The position numbers were made by a program, and so were the translations under genes. A stretch of DNA of 29,019 bases from CAYYWP01 sp050176585. GTDB taxonomy: Bacteria > Desulfobacterota > Binatia > HRBIN30 > CADEER01. The notes beneath the pieces were generated by a model. The model worked only from the letters and a program-made list of their open reading frames with translations. It did no database searches and had not been told where the DNA came from. The DNA lies in the NCBI GenBank assembly GCA_050176585.1, contig JBFXHX010000043.1, forward strand, positions 1 through 29,019. The letters are read 5' to 3'. Below are positions 14,360-22,948 of this stretch, piece after piece; position 1 is the first letter of the stretch; every line of letters starts with the position of its first letter.

Positions 14360-16705
14360 TCAAAAGTCCTTGCGCATGAATTCCCGCGCCGACGGTTCGC
14401 GCGGGCGGCGTTGCTCGACCATCTGCACGGCGGGGATGGAGCCCGGTTGCGGCTCACTGCCGTCGCGGAAGCACTCGAGCAAGGGGGCGGTGCCGGGTGC
14501 GGCGCGCGTGCCGGTGTCGGGATCGATGTTCACGCAGCGCAGGCCATCGGGAACCGGAAACTTCGCTTCCGGGAGGTCCTTCAGCGCCTCGGCCATGAAC
14601 GCCTTCCAGATCGGTGCAGCTACGCGGCCTCCGGTCGACTTTGGCCCGAGCGGGCGCTTGTTGTCGAAGCCGATCCACACCGTCGCCAGCAGCTGCGGCG
14701 TGTAGCCGATGAACCAGGCATCCTCCAGGTCATTGGTGGTGCCCGTCTTGCCCGCCGTCGGCTGCCCGAGGCCGCGCGCCGCCGTGCCGGTGCCGTGGTG
14801 CACGACGTCCTGCAGGATGCTCGTGATCTGATACGCGGTGGTTGGCGGCAGCACCTGTGCCAGGTGCGGCTCGTTGCGCTCCAGCACCTGCCCCTGCGCG
14901 TCGGTGATCTCCGTGATCACGATGGGCTCGGGCAGCCGCCCGTTGTTGGCGAACGGGGAGTAGGCGACCGTGAGCTCGAGCGGGGTGACCTCGAGCGTGC
15001 CGAGCGCGATGGAGAGGTTGCGCGGGATCGGGCCGGGCAGCCCAAAACGCGGCAGGTAGTCGGTGAGGAATTTCATGCCGACCCGCTCGGTGAGGCGCAC
15101 GGTCACGACGTTGCGCGATTGGGTCAACGCCGTCCGCAGCGACGTCGGGCCGTAGTACTTCTTCTCGAAGTTCTGGGGCGACCAGACGCGGCCGTGGTCG
15201 CGGTAGTAGACGGGCTCGTCGATGATCACCGAAGCCGGTGTGAAGTTGCGGTCGAGCGCGGCGGCGTACACCAACGGCTTGAACGCGGATCCGGGCTGGC
15301 GCCTTCCCTGCACAGCGCGGTTGAAGTGGCTGCGGTCGAAGTCGTACCCGCCGACCAGGGCGCGCACGTACCCGGTCTCGGGCTCGATCGCGACCAGCGC
15401 GCCCTCGAGCAGGGGGCTCGGATCGTAGACGAAGCGCAACCGTCGCGCGCCGTCACCGCTTTCGTCATCTGGCTCGAGCGCGCGCACGCGGATGAGATCC
15501 ATCAGCTCGAGGGCGACCGTTTTGCCGCCCGGCGTCTTCGGGAGAGCGATGTCGCCGGCGAACGGGCCGACCTGCACGCGTGCGCTGCTGCCGCGCACGC
15601 TGGTGACCAGCGCTTCGTAGCTGAAGCCGGGCTCCGGGCGCTCCAAGCCTTTGAATGTCTGCTTCTGCAGCTTTAGATAGTTCTCGCGCTCCTCCGGCGA
15701 CATCTTGCGATAAGCGTCCCGATAGCCGCCGCGCTTGCGCGACAGCTGCTCGATACCCGCGCGCAGCACGCCCTCCGCTTCGCGCTGCAGGCGGAGGTCG
15801 ACCGTCGTGCGCACCCGCAGGCCGAGATCGTACAAGACCGTTCGCCCGTACTTCTCCTCCAAGAGGCGGCGCACGTGCTCGACGAAGTAGGGCGCGGACT
15901 GAAAGCTGCCTTTGCGCCGGGTGAGCCCGATCGGCTCCGCGGCGGCGGCATCGCGGGTCGCGCGATCGATGTAGCCCTCCTCGTACATGCGGTTCAGCAC
16001 GTAGCGTTGGCGCGCCTTCGCATCCGGCCAATGCGTATATGGCGAGAAGCGGCTGGGCGCCTGGGGCAGACCGGCGAGCAGCGCGGCCTCGGCGACCGTG
16101 ACGTTCGAGATGTCCTTTCCAAAGTACTCGTTCGCGGCGGCGGCGACGCCGTAGGCGCCGCTGCCCAGATAGATGTGGTTGAGGTAGAGAGAGAGGATTT
16201 CGTCCTTCGAGAGCTCGCGCTCGAGCCGCATCGAGAGGACCATTTCCTTCAACTTGCGCTCGTAGCTCTTTTGCGGCGTCAGCAGCAGCGTTTTCACCAC
16301 CTGTTGCGTGATCGTGCTGCCGCCCTGCACGCGGCCGCCCGCCATCGTGTTGTTGACCACCGCGCGCATGATGCCGTTCGCATCAATCCCCTGGTGGGCG
16401 TAGAAGTCGCCGTCCTCCGCGGCGATGAACGCCTGGCGCACGAACACCGGAATGTGATCGAGCGGCACGAGGTACCGCTTTTGGGAATAGAATTCGCCGA
16501 TCAGCGTGCCGTCCGCGGCGAGCACCTGCGTGGTGACGGGCGGCCGGTAGTCGACTGCCGCCTGGATCGGCGGCAGGCTGGCCATGAACTCCCGATAGAC
16601 GAACGCCGCGGCGGCTGCGACGAGCAGCAGCATCACGGCAAAGGCTGCGGCGAAAAGGCGGCGCGCGATCAGAAACGGGCTATGCCGCGTGCGCCGCTCG
16701 GCCAT
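14360..16705 (-). CDS. mrcA: Bifunctional penicillin-binding protein 1A
   Basis: This class A PBP polymerises glycan strands and cross-links peptidoglycan at the inner membrane. A basic N-terminus and one transmembrane segment (near residues 13-37) are followed by the glycosyltransferase domain: catalytic Glu in AAEDGDFYAHQG (near 96), GGSTITQQVVK and LYLNHIYLGSGAYGVAAAA. The transpeptidase domain has the SxxK serine in RQPGSAFKPLVY (near 471), SRN in TQSRNVVTVRL and KTGTTND (near 653). An OB-like insert lies between them. The 781-residue length is typical of PBP1A, and all catalytic motifs are intact. A TTGACA-type promoter lies directly upstream. Confidence 0.96.
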   Translation of the reverse strand: MAERRTRHSPFLIARRLFAAAFAVMLLLVAAAAAFVYREFMASLPPIQAAVDYRPPVTTQVLAADGTLIGEFYSQKRYLVPLDHIPVFVRQAFIAAEDGDFYAHQGIDANGIMRAVVNNTMAGGRVQGGSTITQQVVKTLLLTPQKSYERKLKEMVLSMRLERELSKDEILSLYLNHIYLGSGAYGVAAAANEYFGKDISNVTVAEAALLAGLPQAPSRFSPYTHWPDAKARQRYVLNRMYEEGYIDRATRDAAAAEPIGLTRRKGSFQSAPYFVEHVRRLLEEKYGRTVLYDLGLRVRTTVDLRLQREAEGVLRAGIEQLSRKRGGYRDAYRKMSPEERENYLKLQKQTFKGLERPEPGFSYEALVTSVRGSSARVQVGPFAGDIALPKTPGGKTVALELMDLIRVRALEPDDESGDGARRLRFVYDPSPLLEGALVAIEPETGYVRALVGGYDFDRSHFNRAVQGRRQPGSAFKPLVYAAALDRNFTPASVIIDEPVYYRDHGRVWSPQNFEKKYYGPTSLRTALTQSRNVVTVRLTERVGMKFLTDYLPRFGLPGPIPRNLSIALGTLEVTPLELTVAYSPFANNGRLPEPIVITEITDAQGQVLERNEPHLAQVLPPTTAYQITSILQDVVHHGTGTAARGLGQPTAGKTGTTNDLEDAWFIGYTPQLLATVWIGFDNKRPLGPKSTGGRVAAPIWKAFMAEALKDLPEAKFPVPDGLRCVNIDPDTGTRAAPGTAPLLECFRDGSEPQPGSIPAVQMVEQRRPREPSAREFMRKDF

Positions 16706-16714
16706 ATTGCAGCG

Positions 16715-16742
16715 ACGATACCGGCGCGCCGGGGGTTGTCAA
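16715..16742 (-). promoter_or_regulatory. Putative promoter of the PBP1A gene with near-leaderless spacing
   Basis: On the minus strand TTGACA (16737-16742) and TATCGT (16715-16720) are 16 bases apart. The ATG at 16705 is only nine bases past the -10, so the leader would be about two or three bases. Confidence 0.42.
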
Positions 16743-16795
16743 GAAAGCATCGGCGATCTGGCCGCGCTGCGGCGCGCGCGCTAGGTTCCGCGATC

Positions 16796-17512
16796 GTGAC
16801 CCGCACCGAGAAAGCGCGCCGCATCCAGGAGATCCTCGATGAGCTGTATCCCGAAACGCCGATTCCGCTCGACCACGCGGATCCGTTCACGCTGCTCGTG
16901 GCGGTCGTGCTTTCGGCGCAGTGCACGGATGCGCGGGTGAATCAGGTGACGCCGCAGCTGTTTGCCCGCGCGCCGAACGCGGCCGCTCTGGCCCGGCTGT
17001 CCGAGGGCGAGATCCTCGGCTTGATCCGCTCCTGTGGGCTGGCCCCATCCAAGGCCAAGAACCTGAAGGCGCTCGCGCGACGCCTGGTCGACGAACAGGA
17101 GGGCGCCGTCCCGGCGGACTTCGCCGCGCTCGAGGCGCTGCCGGGCGTGGGTCACAAGACCGCCAGCGTCGTGATGTCCCAGGCCTTCGGGCACGCGGCA
17201 TTCCCCGTCGATACGCACATCCACCGGCTTGCCGCGCGGTGGGGGCTCTCGAACGGCAGCAGCGTCGAGCGCACGGAACGCGACCTGAAACGCGCTTTTC
17301 CGATGTGTGCGTGGAACCGGGTGCACCTGCAGATCATTTACTTCGGGCGCGAACACTGTCCGGCGCGCGGCCATGACATGCGGCGCTGCCAAATCTGCTC
17401 CTGGGCGGCGTCGCGAGCGCGCATGGCGCGGGAAACCCGCAGCCCGCGCCGCGCGGCGAAAGCGCGACCCGGGAAGGCCACCGGCGCCCGCCGCTCACAC
17501 CGCCGGACTTGA
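16796..17512 (+). CDS. nth: Endonuclease III (DNA glycosylase/AP lyase) with altered Fe-S motif
   Basis: This base-excision repair enzyme removes oxidised pyrimidines. The N-terminal helical part reads ARRIQEILDELYPETPIPL and PFTLLVAVVLSAQCTDARVN. The helix-hairpin-helix LPGVGHKTASVV contains the catalytic Lys, and VDTHIHRLAARWG contains the catalytic Asp. The C-terminal cluster region is unusual: CPARGHDMRRCQIC has three Cys with C-x8-C-x2-C spacing, and the fourth Cys of the classical C-x6-C-x2-C-x5-C motif is absent. A basic tail (about 30 residues, rich in Arg, Lys and Ala) follows. The GTG at 16796 is chosen as the family-like start; the frame stays open far upstream only as antisense to PBP1A. 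Its last 18 bases overlap the convergent phosphatase gene. Confidence 0.92.
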   Translation: MTRTEKARRIQEILDELYPETPIPLDHADPFTLLVAVVLSAQCTDARVNQVTPQLFARAPNAAALARLSEGEILGLIRSCGLAPSKAKNLKALARRLVDEQEGAVPADFAALEALPGVGHKTASVVMSQAFGHAAFPVDTHIHRLAARWGLSNGSSVERTERDLKRAFPMCAWNRVHLQIIYFGREHCPARGHDMRRCQICSWAASRARMARETRSPRRAAKARPGKATGARRSHRRT

Positions 17513-18100
17513 GCCGGCTTCGAGCTCCTCGTCGAGGTGGCGCGTGCAGTTCAGCAGGCGCACGCGCCACGGTGGCGCGGCTTCGACGACGGTCAGCGAG
17601 GCGTTCCCCCAAATCGCGCGCACGCTGCCCTCGGGAACGGCGAGGTGGCGCTCCAGCAGCGCGTGGCACACCAGTCCGTGGGTGACAACGGCCAGAGAGC
17701 CGGCCGCGGCAGCCGCAGCAGCGGCGATCCGCTGCCACACCGCGTCGACGCGCGCGTAAAATTCCGCCCACGGCTCGCCGCCCGGCGGCTCGAAATCTGG
17801 CGCCAGGAGGTCGACGCCCAGGGCGGAGTACGGCTGCCCGCGCACCTCGCCGAAGTTGCGCTCCTGCAGACCGGGATCGAGCGCGATCGGCGCCCCGGTG
17901 GTATCGCGAAGGCACTCGGCGGTCATGCGCGCGCGCGGCAGATCGCTGGACAGGATCAGGCCGATCCCTTCGCCGGCCAGGCGTCGAGCGAGCCGCTCGG
18001 CCTGCGCCCGCCCGCGCGGGCTCAGCGGGGTGTCCGGCATCTGCACGATGCGCGCCGCGTTCAACACCGTCTCACCGTGTCGGATCAAGAAGATGGCCAT
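17495..18100 (-). CDS. Histidine phosphatase family protein (phosphoglycerate mutase-like)
   Basis: The start MAIFLIRHGETVLNAARIVQ carries the RHGE motif with the phospho-accepting histidine. The second catalytic histidine lies in LAVVTHGLVCHALL, and the acid/base region GLQERNFGEVRGQPY is also typical. With 201 residues it fits the broad-specificity phosphatase (PhoE/CobC-like) branch rather than glycolytic mutases. The ATG at 18100 is used; a longer frame to 18175 has no family character. Substrate unknown. It overlaps the end of nth by 18 bases tail to tail, and lies downstream of the antiporter gene on the same strand. Confidence 0.9.
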   Translation of the reverse strand: MAIFLIRHGETVLNAARIVQMPDTPLSPRGRAQAERLARRLAGEGIGLILSSDLPRARMTAECLRDTTGAPIALDPGLQERNFGEVRGQPYSALGVDLLAPDFEPPGGEPWAEFYARVDAVWQRIAAAAAAAAGSLAVVTHGLVCHALLERHLAVPEGSVRAIWGNASLTVVEAAPPWRVRLLNCTRHLDEELEAGSSPAV

Positions 18101-18203
18101 GGCCGCCGACCCTACGGCGCGGTCGAGCGGGCGACAAGCACCACGCCGTCGCGCGTGCCGCGGCGGCGCCGGCACTCGGCAGCCAGCCGACCGTGTGTCG
18201 GGC

Positions 18204-19694
18204 TCACGCCGAGGCGACGGGGGAGAAGATCGCCGTTACGGCACCGGCGAGCGCCGGCGCACACAGCACGACTGCGTGATCGCCAGCCTCGAGCCGGGTC
18301 GCACCGCGGGGCGGGAGCAGCCGGTCGCCGCGGACGATGCCCATCACCACCACTTCCGAGGGCAGGTCGAGCTCGGCAAGTGTCTGCCCGCAGGCCGGCG
18401 AGCCCTGTCCGATTAACACGTTGAGCTGCGTCTCGCGCAGCGGATGGTCGGAGGTGATGTCGATAGCGACCGCGGGAACCGGCGGCGCGGGATCTTCGAG
18501 CCCCAAGAGCTTCGGGAGCCAACGCACGGTTGCGCCGGGAATGATCGCGCCGACCACGACGGCGAAGAACACGAGATCGAACTGATCGATGATGTTGCGC
18601 GCCGGGGCCAAGGCGGCCCCGATCATCAGCACCGGAATGGTGGCGAGCACGATCGGCACCGCTCCGCGCAGTCCGACCCATGCGATGCAGGCGATCTCGC
18701 GCCAGTTGAAGCGGAACGGCAACAAGCAAAGCGCCACCGCGACTGGGCGCGCTACCAGCGCCAGGTACAGCGCCAAGAACAATCCATGACCGGCGATGTG
18801 CGGCAGCTCACTGGGGAATATGAGCAGGCCGAGCATCAGGAACATGCCGATCTGCGCCAACCACGCTTGCGATTCATGGAAGCGCTTCAAGATCAGCCGA
18901 TGCGGCAGCCCGCCCTGTCCGACGGTGATGCCGGCCAGATACACGGAAAGAAATCCGCTGCCGCCGAGCTGGGTCGCCACCCCATACGCGACAAAGGCGA
19001 TCGACATCGTCACGGCTGGATAGAGGGCTGGCGTGGACGGCCGGATCCGCCGGAGGAGCCACCGCCCGGCTGCGCCCGTCCCCAAGCCGAGCCCAGCCCC
19101 GACCAGGAGCTGAACCACGATCTGGCCCGCCAGCGACCATCCGGGCTCTCCGCGGCCTGCCAGGTTGAGCGCGGCGGCAACGGTGAGAATGACCGCCACC
19201 GGGTCGTTGAGCCCGCTCTCCAGTTCGATGGTCATCGCCACGCGGCGCCGGAGCGGCACGCCATCGAGCACGGCGAACACCGCGGCGGCGTCGGTGGGTG
19301 ACAGAATCGCACCGACCAGGAGTGCCTCCGGCCACGACAAGCCGAGCGCGCGCGCGCCGAGCGCGGTCAACCCGGCGACGCCCACGACGCCGATGGTGGC
19401 GAGAACCGATGCGGGCGCCAGCGCGCCCTTCATGTGGGACGTGTCCGTGCTGAGCCCGCCGGCGAACAGGATGACGACCAGCGCGACCGTTCCGCACGCA
19501 TACGCGATCTCGAAGCTGTCGAACCAGATCCCGCCGGGGCCGTCCGATCCGGCGAGCATGCCGATCAGGAGGAAAAAGAGGCTGACCGGTACGCCGAGCC
19601 GTGCGCTCACGCGGCTGAATAGCGAGCTGATCAACAGCAATACTCCCGCCACGGTCAGTGCCGTCGCGGTGAACTCCACGACCTCGTCGCCCAT
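18204..19694 (-). CDS. cvrA: Potassium/proton antiporter, CvrA/NhaP2 type (CPA1) with TrkA-C domain
   Basis: This is a multi-spanning inner-membrane cation/proton exchanger involved in potassium efflux and volume or pH control. About twelve hydrophobic segments cover residues 10-400, including PVSLFFLLIGMLAGSDGPGG, the CPA1 core LVGAILSPTDAAAVFAVL, ESGLNDPVAVILT and the conserved WVGLRGAVPIVLAT. A cytoplasmic TrkA-C-like domain follows (about 410-495: LIGQGSPACGQTLAELDLPS, LEAGDHAVVLCAP), probably binding a regulatory ligand. The ATG at 19694 with GAGG nine bases upstream is preferred to the adjacent GTG at 19697. Cation specificity is assigned from family resemblance. Confidence 0.93.
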   Translation of the reverse strand: MGDEVVEFTATALTVAGVLLLISSLFSRVSARLGVPVSLFFLLIGMLAGSDGPGGIWFDSFEIAYACGTVALVVILFAGGLSTDTSHMKGALAPASVLATIGVVGVAGLTALGARALGLSWPEALLVGAILSPTDAAAVFAVLDGVPLRRRVAMTIELESGLNDPVAVILTVAAALNLAGRGEPGWSLAGQIVVQLLVGAGLGLGTGAAGRWLLRRIRPSTPALYPAVTMSIAFVAYGVATQLGGSGFLSVYLAGITVGQGGLPHRLILKRFHESQAWLAQIGMFLMLGLLIFPSELPHIAGHGLFLALYLALVARPVAVALCLLPFRFNWREIACIAWVGLRGAVPIVLATIPVLMIGAALAPARNIIDQFDLVFFAVVVGAIIPGATVRWLPKLLGLEDPAPPVPAVAIDITSDHPLRETQLNVLIGQGSPACGQTLAELDLPSEVVVMGIVRGDRLLPPRGATRLEAGDHAVVLCAPALAGAVTAIFSPVASA

Positions 19695-20104
19695 CACCCG
19701 CGACCTCGCGGGAGACCGGCCGCACGGGCCCGACGGTCGGCGCGCACCGCGGGGGTCGTCAGCCGTGCGCGCTCGCGGTCAGCGCCCAGCCGGGGCGAAC
19801 CGGGTGGCATCGGCCGCCGGCGCTCGTGGATCTCGGCGCATACGGCCGCCGTCGCGCACCACCGTCCCGGGGTTTGGCGTTCGCGCATGGCCCTCATGTG
19901 ATCGCGTGTGCCTGCGCGCGAGCGATGGACGTGGCCGGAGCGCGAAGCGGCGCGATCGCGCGCATCCGCGGCGCGCCGGCTTGCCGCGGCCCCCATGCGG
20001 TCCGCTACTACGGTGCGCCGGTGGTGCGGTCAAGCACCAAACCCGCCAGCTCCGCCGGCTAGTGTCCTCTTGTCGTCGCCGGCCAGGCATGGCAGCGTCC
20101 GTCC
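19695..20104. other. Divergent intergenic region between antiporter and ispH, no gene supported
   Basis: This 410-base spacer must hold promoters for both flanking genes, but I could not pick convincing -35/-10 pairs. It contains the 12-bp palindrome GCGCGATCGCGC at 19950-19961. Open frames across it on both strands are Arg/Ala/Pro-rich and show no motifs, so I treat them as chance. Confidence 0.5.
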
Positions 20105-21064
20105 ATGGAGCGCTCCATCGTCATCGCCAGCCCGCGCGGGTTCTGCGCCGGCGTCTCACACGCCATCGAGATCGTCGAGCTCGTGCTCGAGCGCGAGGGC
20201 GCTCCCGTCTACGTACGCCACGAAATCGTCCACAACCGCTACGTGGTCGACGATCTGCGGGCCAAAGGGGCGGTGTTCGTGGACGAGCTCGCCGACGTAC
20301 CGCCGGGGGCGGTCGTCATCTTCAGCGCCCATGGGGTCGCCCCGTCGGTGCGCGAAGAGGCGAAGGCGCGCGGGCTGCGGGTGATCGATGCCACCTGCCC
20401 GCTGGTGACGAAGGTGCACGTCGAGACGCTACGCTATGCGCGCGAGCAGTACGACATTCTCCTGGTCGGGCACCGCGGGCACGTCGAGGTCATCGGCACG
20501 CTCGGCCATGCGCCGGCGCAGATGCACCTGGTAGAGAGCGTCGAGGACGTCGCGCGGGTATCGGTGCGTGACCCCGAGCGCATCGCGGTCGTCACGCAGA
20601 CGACCTTGTCGGTCGACGACACGCGCGACATCGTGGAGGCCATCCGCAGTCGGTTCCCCGCCGTCCGCCTGCCGGCCAAAGACGACATCTGCTACGCCAC
20701 GCAGAACCGCCAGACCGCGGTGAAGGAGCTGGCGCGCGAGTGCGACCGCATCATGGTGCTGGGCTCGACGACGTCGAGTAACGCGAACCGATTGGTCGAG
20801 GTCGCGCGGAACACCGGCACGCCCGCGGTGCTGATCGAAGATGCGGACGCGATCGATCCCACCTGGCTGGCCGGCGTTGACACGGTCGGGGTCACCGCCG
20901 GCGCCTCGACGCCGGAGCAACTGGTCGAAGAGTCGATCGCGCGGCTGCGCGGGCTCGGATTCACCGCGACCCGCGAGTTGTCGACCGCGGTCGAGCACGT
21001 CGCCTTTCCGCTGCCGCGCGAGCTGCGCGCTCCCGCGCCGACACCCGGCATTCGCCCGGCCTGA
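20105..21064 (+). CDS. ispH: 4-hydroxy-3-methylbut-2-enyl diphosphate reductase
   Basis: This is the last enzyme of the non-mevalonate (MEP) isoprenoid pathway, a Fe-S reductase making IPP and DMAPP. The three cluster cysteines are visible: SPRGFCAGV (Cys14), IDATCPLVTKVH (near 98) and DDICYATQNRQ (near 196). Substrate-binding elements HEIVHNRYVV, FSAHGVAP, GHVEVIGTLGH, VTQTTLS, GSTTSSNANRL and VTAGASTP are all present. At 319 residues it is full length and should be active. It is the first gene of a plus-strand run; the next gene follows within about 35 bases if its TTG start is used. Confidence 0.97.
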   Translation: MERSIVIASPRGFCAGVSHAIEIVELVLEREGAPVYVRHEIVHNRYVVDDLRAKGAVFVDELADVPPGAVVIFSAHGVAPSVREEAKARGLRVIDATCPLVTKVHVETLRYAREQYDILLVGHRGHVEVIGTLGHAPAQMHLVESVEDVARVSVRDPERIAVVTQTTLSVDDTRDIVEAIRSRFPAVRLPAKDDICYATQNRQTAVKELARECDRIMVLGSTTSSNANRLVEVARNTGTPAVLIEDADAIDPTWLAGVDTVGVTAGASTPEQLVEESIARLRGLGFTATRELSTAVEHVAFPLPRELRAPAPTPGIRPA

Positions 21065-21098
21065 GGCGGCGCTGCCGTCGAGCGGAGCACCCACGCAA

Positions 21099-21587
21099 TT
21101 GCGACCGGTCGTCAGGTCAGGGACAACCGCGTGTGCGGCGGGACTCGCGGCACTGATGCTCACCGCGTCGGCGGTGCTCGCCGAGCCGTTGCCCGCCGCC
21201 ACGGAGGAAGCGCTGCGCTCGGCGAGCGAGATCTACGTCGCCACGCGGCGCTCGAACGGCGTGCTCAGCTCGATCAAGCCGGTGTGGTTCTCGGTGGCGG
21301 ACGGCAAGATCTTCTTCACCACCTCACCGACGAGTTGGAAGGCCAAGCGCATCGCCGCCGGCAGCCCGGTGTACATCTGGATCGGCGGTATGGATGGGCC
21401 GTTCGTCGAAGGCAAAGCAGAGCGCGTGACTGACGCGGCATTGATCGACCGCATGGGCGAAGCCTACGCGAAGAAATACTGGATCGCCTGGCTGGGGTTC
21501 TTCAAACCGCGCAGCGACCGCGTCCTATCCGGCAAGAGCTACGCGTACCTGGTCACGCCCACCCACACCCAGCCGCCGTCGAAGTAG
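21099..21587 (+). CDS. Exported PPOX-fold (pyridoxamine 5'-phosphate oxidase-like) protein
   Basis: The core resembles split-beta-barrel flavin-binding proteins: SEIYVATRRSNGVLSSIKPV, VWFSVADGKIFFTTSPTSWK, AKRIAAGSPVYIWIG and VEGKAERVTD. Starting at TTG 21099 (GGAG about 11 bases upstream) gives 162 residues and an N-terminus with Arg residues and a hydrophobic run (CAAGLAALMLTASAVLAEP), which looks like a cleavable signal peptide. The ATG at 21156 would cut the signal short. PPOX proteins are normally cytoplasmic, so export is unusual. Cofactor (FMN, F420 or none) cannot be decided. It follows ispH closely on the same strand. Confidence 0.75.
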   Translation: MRPVVRSGTTACAAGLAALMLTASAVLAEPLPAATEEALRSASEIYVATRRSNGVLSSIKPVWFSVADGKIFFTTSPTSWKAKRIAAGSPVYIWIGGMDGPFVEGKAERVTDAALIDRMGEAYAKKYWIAWLGFFKPRSDRVLSGKSYAYLVTPTHTQPPSK

Positions 21588-21677
21588 CGCGCCGACATCA
21601 GCGGCGAAGACGCGCGCTGTAGTGTCGAGTAGCCGCTCCGCACGGGAGGCGCGAGCGCGACGGCGCAGGAGGTCGAT

Positions 21678-22541
21678 ATGCGCAGGTCGTCACTGATGGC
21701 CGCTGCGTTCCTGAGTGTGCTCGGCTGGCGAGCGAGCGGGGCCGAGAAAGCGAATCTCGATACAGCCAAGATTCAGCAGCTGACCGGCGCGAAGGGCCAG
21801 CTCGACGAGAGAGAGGGGAATTGTCGCTGCCCCGCACGGTCCTCTCGGTGAACGCCGCCGGGGTACGGCTCACACCACCGCCAATGGCCACGCCGTGGGC
21901 GGCGCTCAAGGGCGCGGGCTCACACGCGATGGTCATGGGTGATTCGTGCTCCGCGAGGACCAGGTGAACCCGGTGATGAGCGCAGCACTCGACAACGGGC
22001 TCGAGCTGACCGCGCTGCACAACCACTTCTGGTGGGAAAGGCCAACAGTGATGTTCATGCACATCGGCGGCATGGGCGACGAGGCCGCGCTGGCGACCGC
22101 CGTCGGCAAAGTCTCGCAGACGAACGGCAATAAGAGCGCGGTGGAAGGGATGATGCCGCGTGCCGTCGATCCCGCCAAGACCTCACTCGCTCCCGAGAAG
22201 ATCGAAGCGGTCCTCGGCGCCAAGGGCGAGCTCAAGGAACGGCGTTAAGTGGTGATCCGCCGCAGCGCCGAGATGCACGGCGCGGAGATCGGCGACGCGA
22301 TGGGCGCAATACGCGGGCGGCGTTTGCCGGCTCGGACGACAAAGCGGTTGCTACGGCGATTTGGCCATGCCCGCGTTGGACCTCCAGGGCGTGCTGAAGG
22401 CGCTCCGCGGGGCCGGAATCAACGTGGTCGTGATCCACCAGCACATGGTCGGCGAGACGCGCGGATCATGTTCCTCCATTATGGGGAACCGGCCCGGCCG
22501 CGGCGCTCGCGCAGGGTTTGAAGACAGCCCTGGATGCCGAA
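21678..22541 (+). pseudogene. DUF1259 (LppY/LpqO-like) exported protein, decayed by multiple frameshifts
   Basis: A good ribosome site (AGGAGG) and start at 21678 lead into MRRSSLMAAAFLSVLGWRAS and AKIQQLTGAKGQLDEREG, the typical opening of the family. The rest is recognisable only by changing frame: LPRTVLSVNAAGVRLTPPP; DQVNPVMSAALDNGLELTAL with MFMHIGGMGDEAALATAV; a TAA at 22246; EMHGAEIGDAMG; AFAGSDDKAV; LDLQGVLKALRGAGINVVV; RIMFLHYGEP; AQGLKTALDA. Family order is fully kept, so this was a complete gene of about 290 codons. At least six frame changes and one in-frame stop make it non-functional. All frame changes go in the same direction, as single-base deletions would. Neighbouring genes are intact, which argues against general sequencing error. 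Confidence 0.88.
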
Positions 22542-22948
22542 GCACTAGGTGCTGTAGCGGTCGCCCCTGTGCCGGCCCGGCGCGCAAACCGCGCCTCTTC
22601 GTCGAGGTCCATGGCTGCGAAGCAGCGGACCGAAACGAATGACTTCCTCACGTGGACTTGCGACCGCGCTGGTGGGCGCGGGCGAGCTGGAAAATCCGAC
22701 GCGCTGCCCGGTGGAAGAGGCGCGCTTCACGCGTCGGGGCGGCACGCGTCCGGCGGCTACCGATACGGTACTGGCCCAGCTGGCGAATATGGTGAATAGG
22801 CATCTGTGTGGCAGCGCGGCAGACGAGAACGGGCGCAACGCCGATGAGCCAAACGACGTCCATTCTCGGTCTCGCCGCCAGGTCTGGACAAAGGTGACGG
22901 GCGTGGGGGATATCCGCCGGCCAAATGGCGCAACGAGGGATGCGATTC
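22542..22948. other. Stretch between the pseudogene and the acyl-CoA synthetase, no gene supported
   Basis: About 400 bases without a recognisable product. The frame from 22639 encodes about 100 residues but has no family features or domain-like pattern. It may be remnant DNA of the decayed locus. No promoter for the synthetase was confidently identified. Confidence 0.45.
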
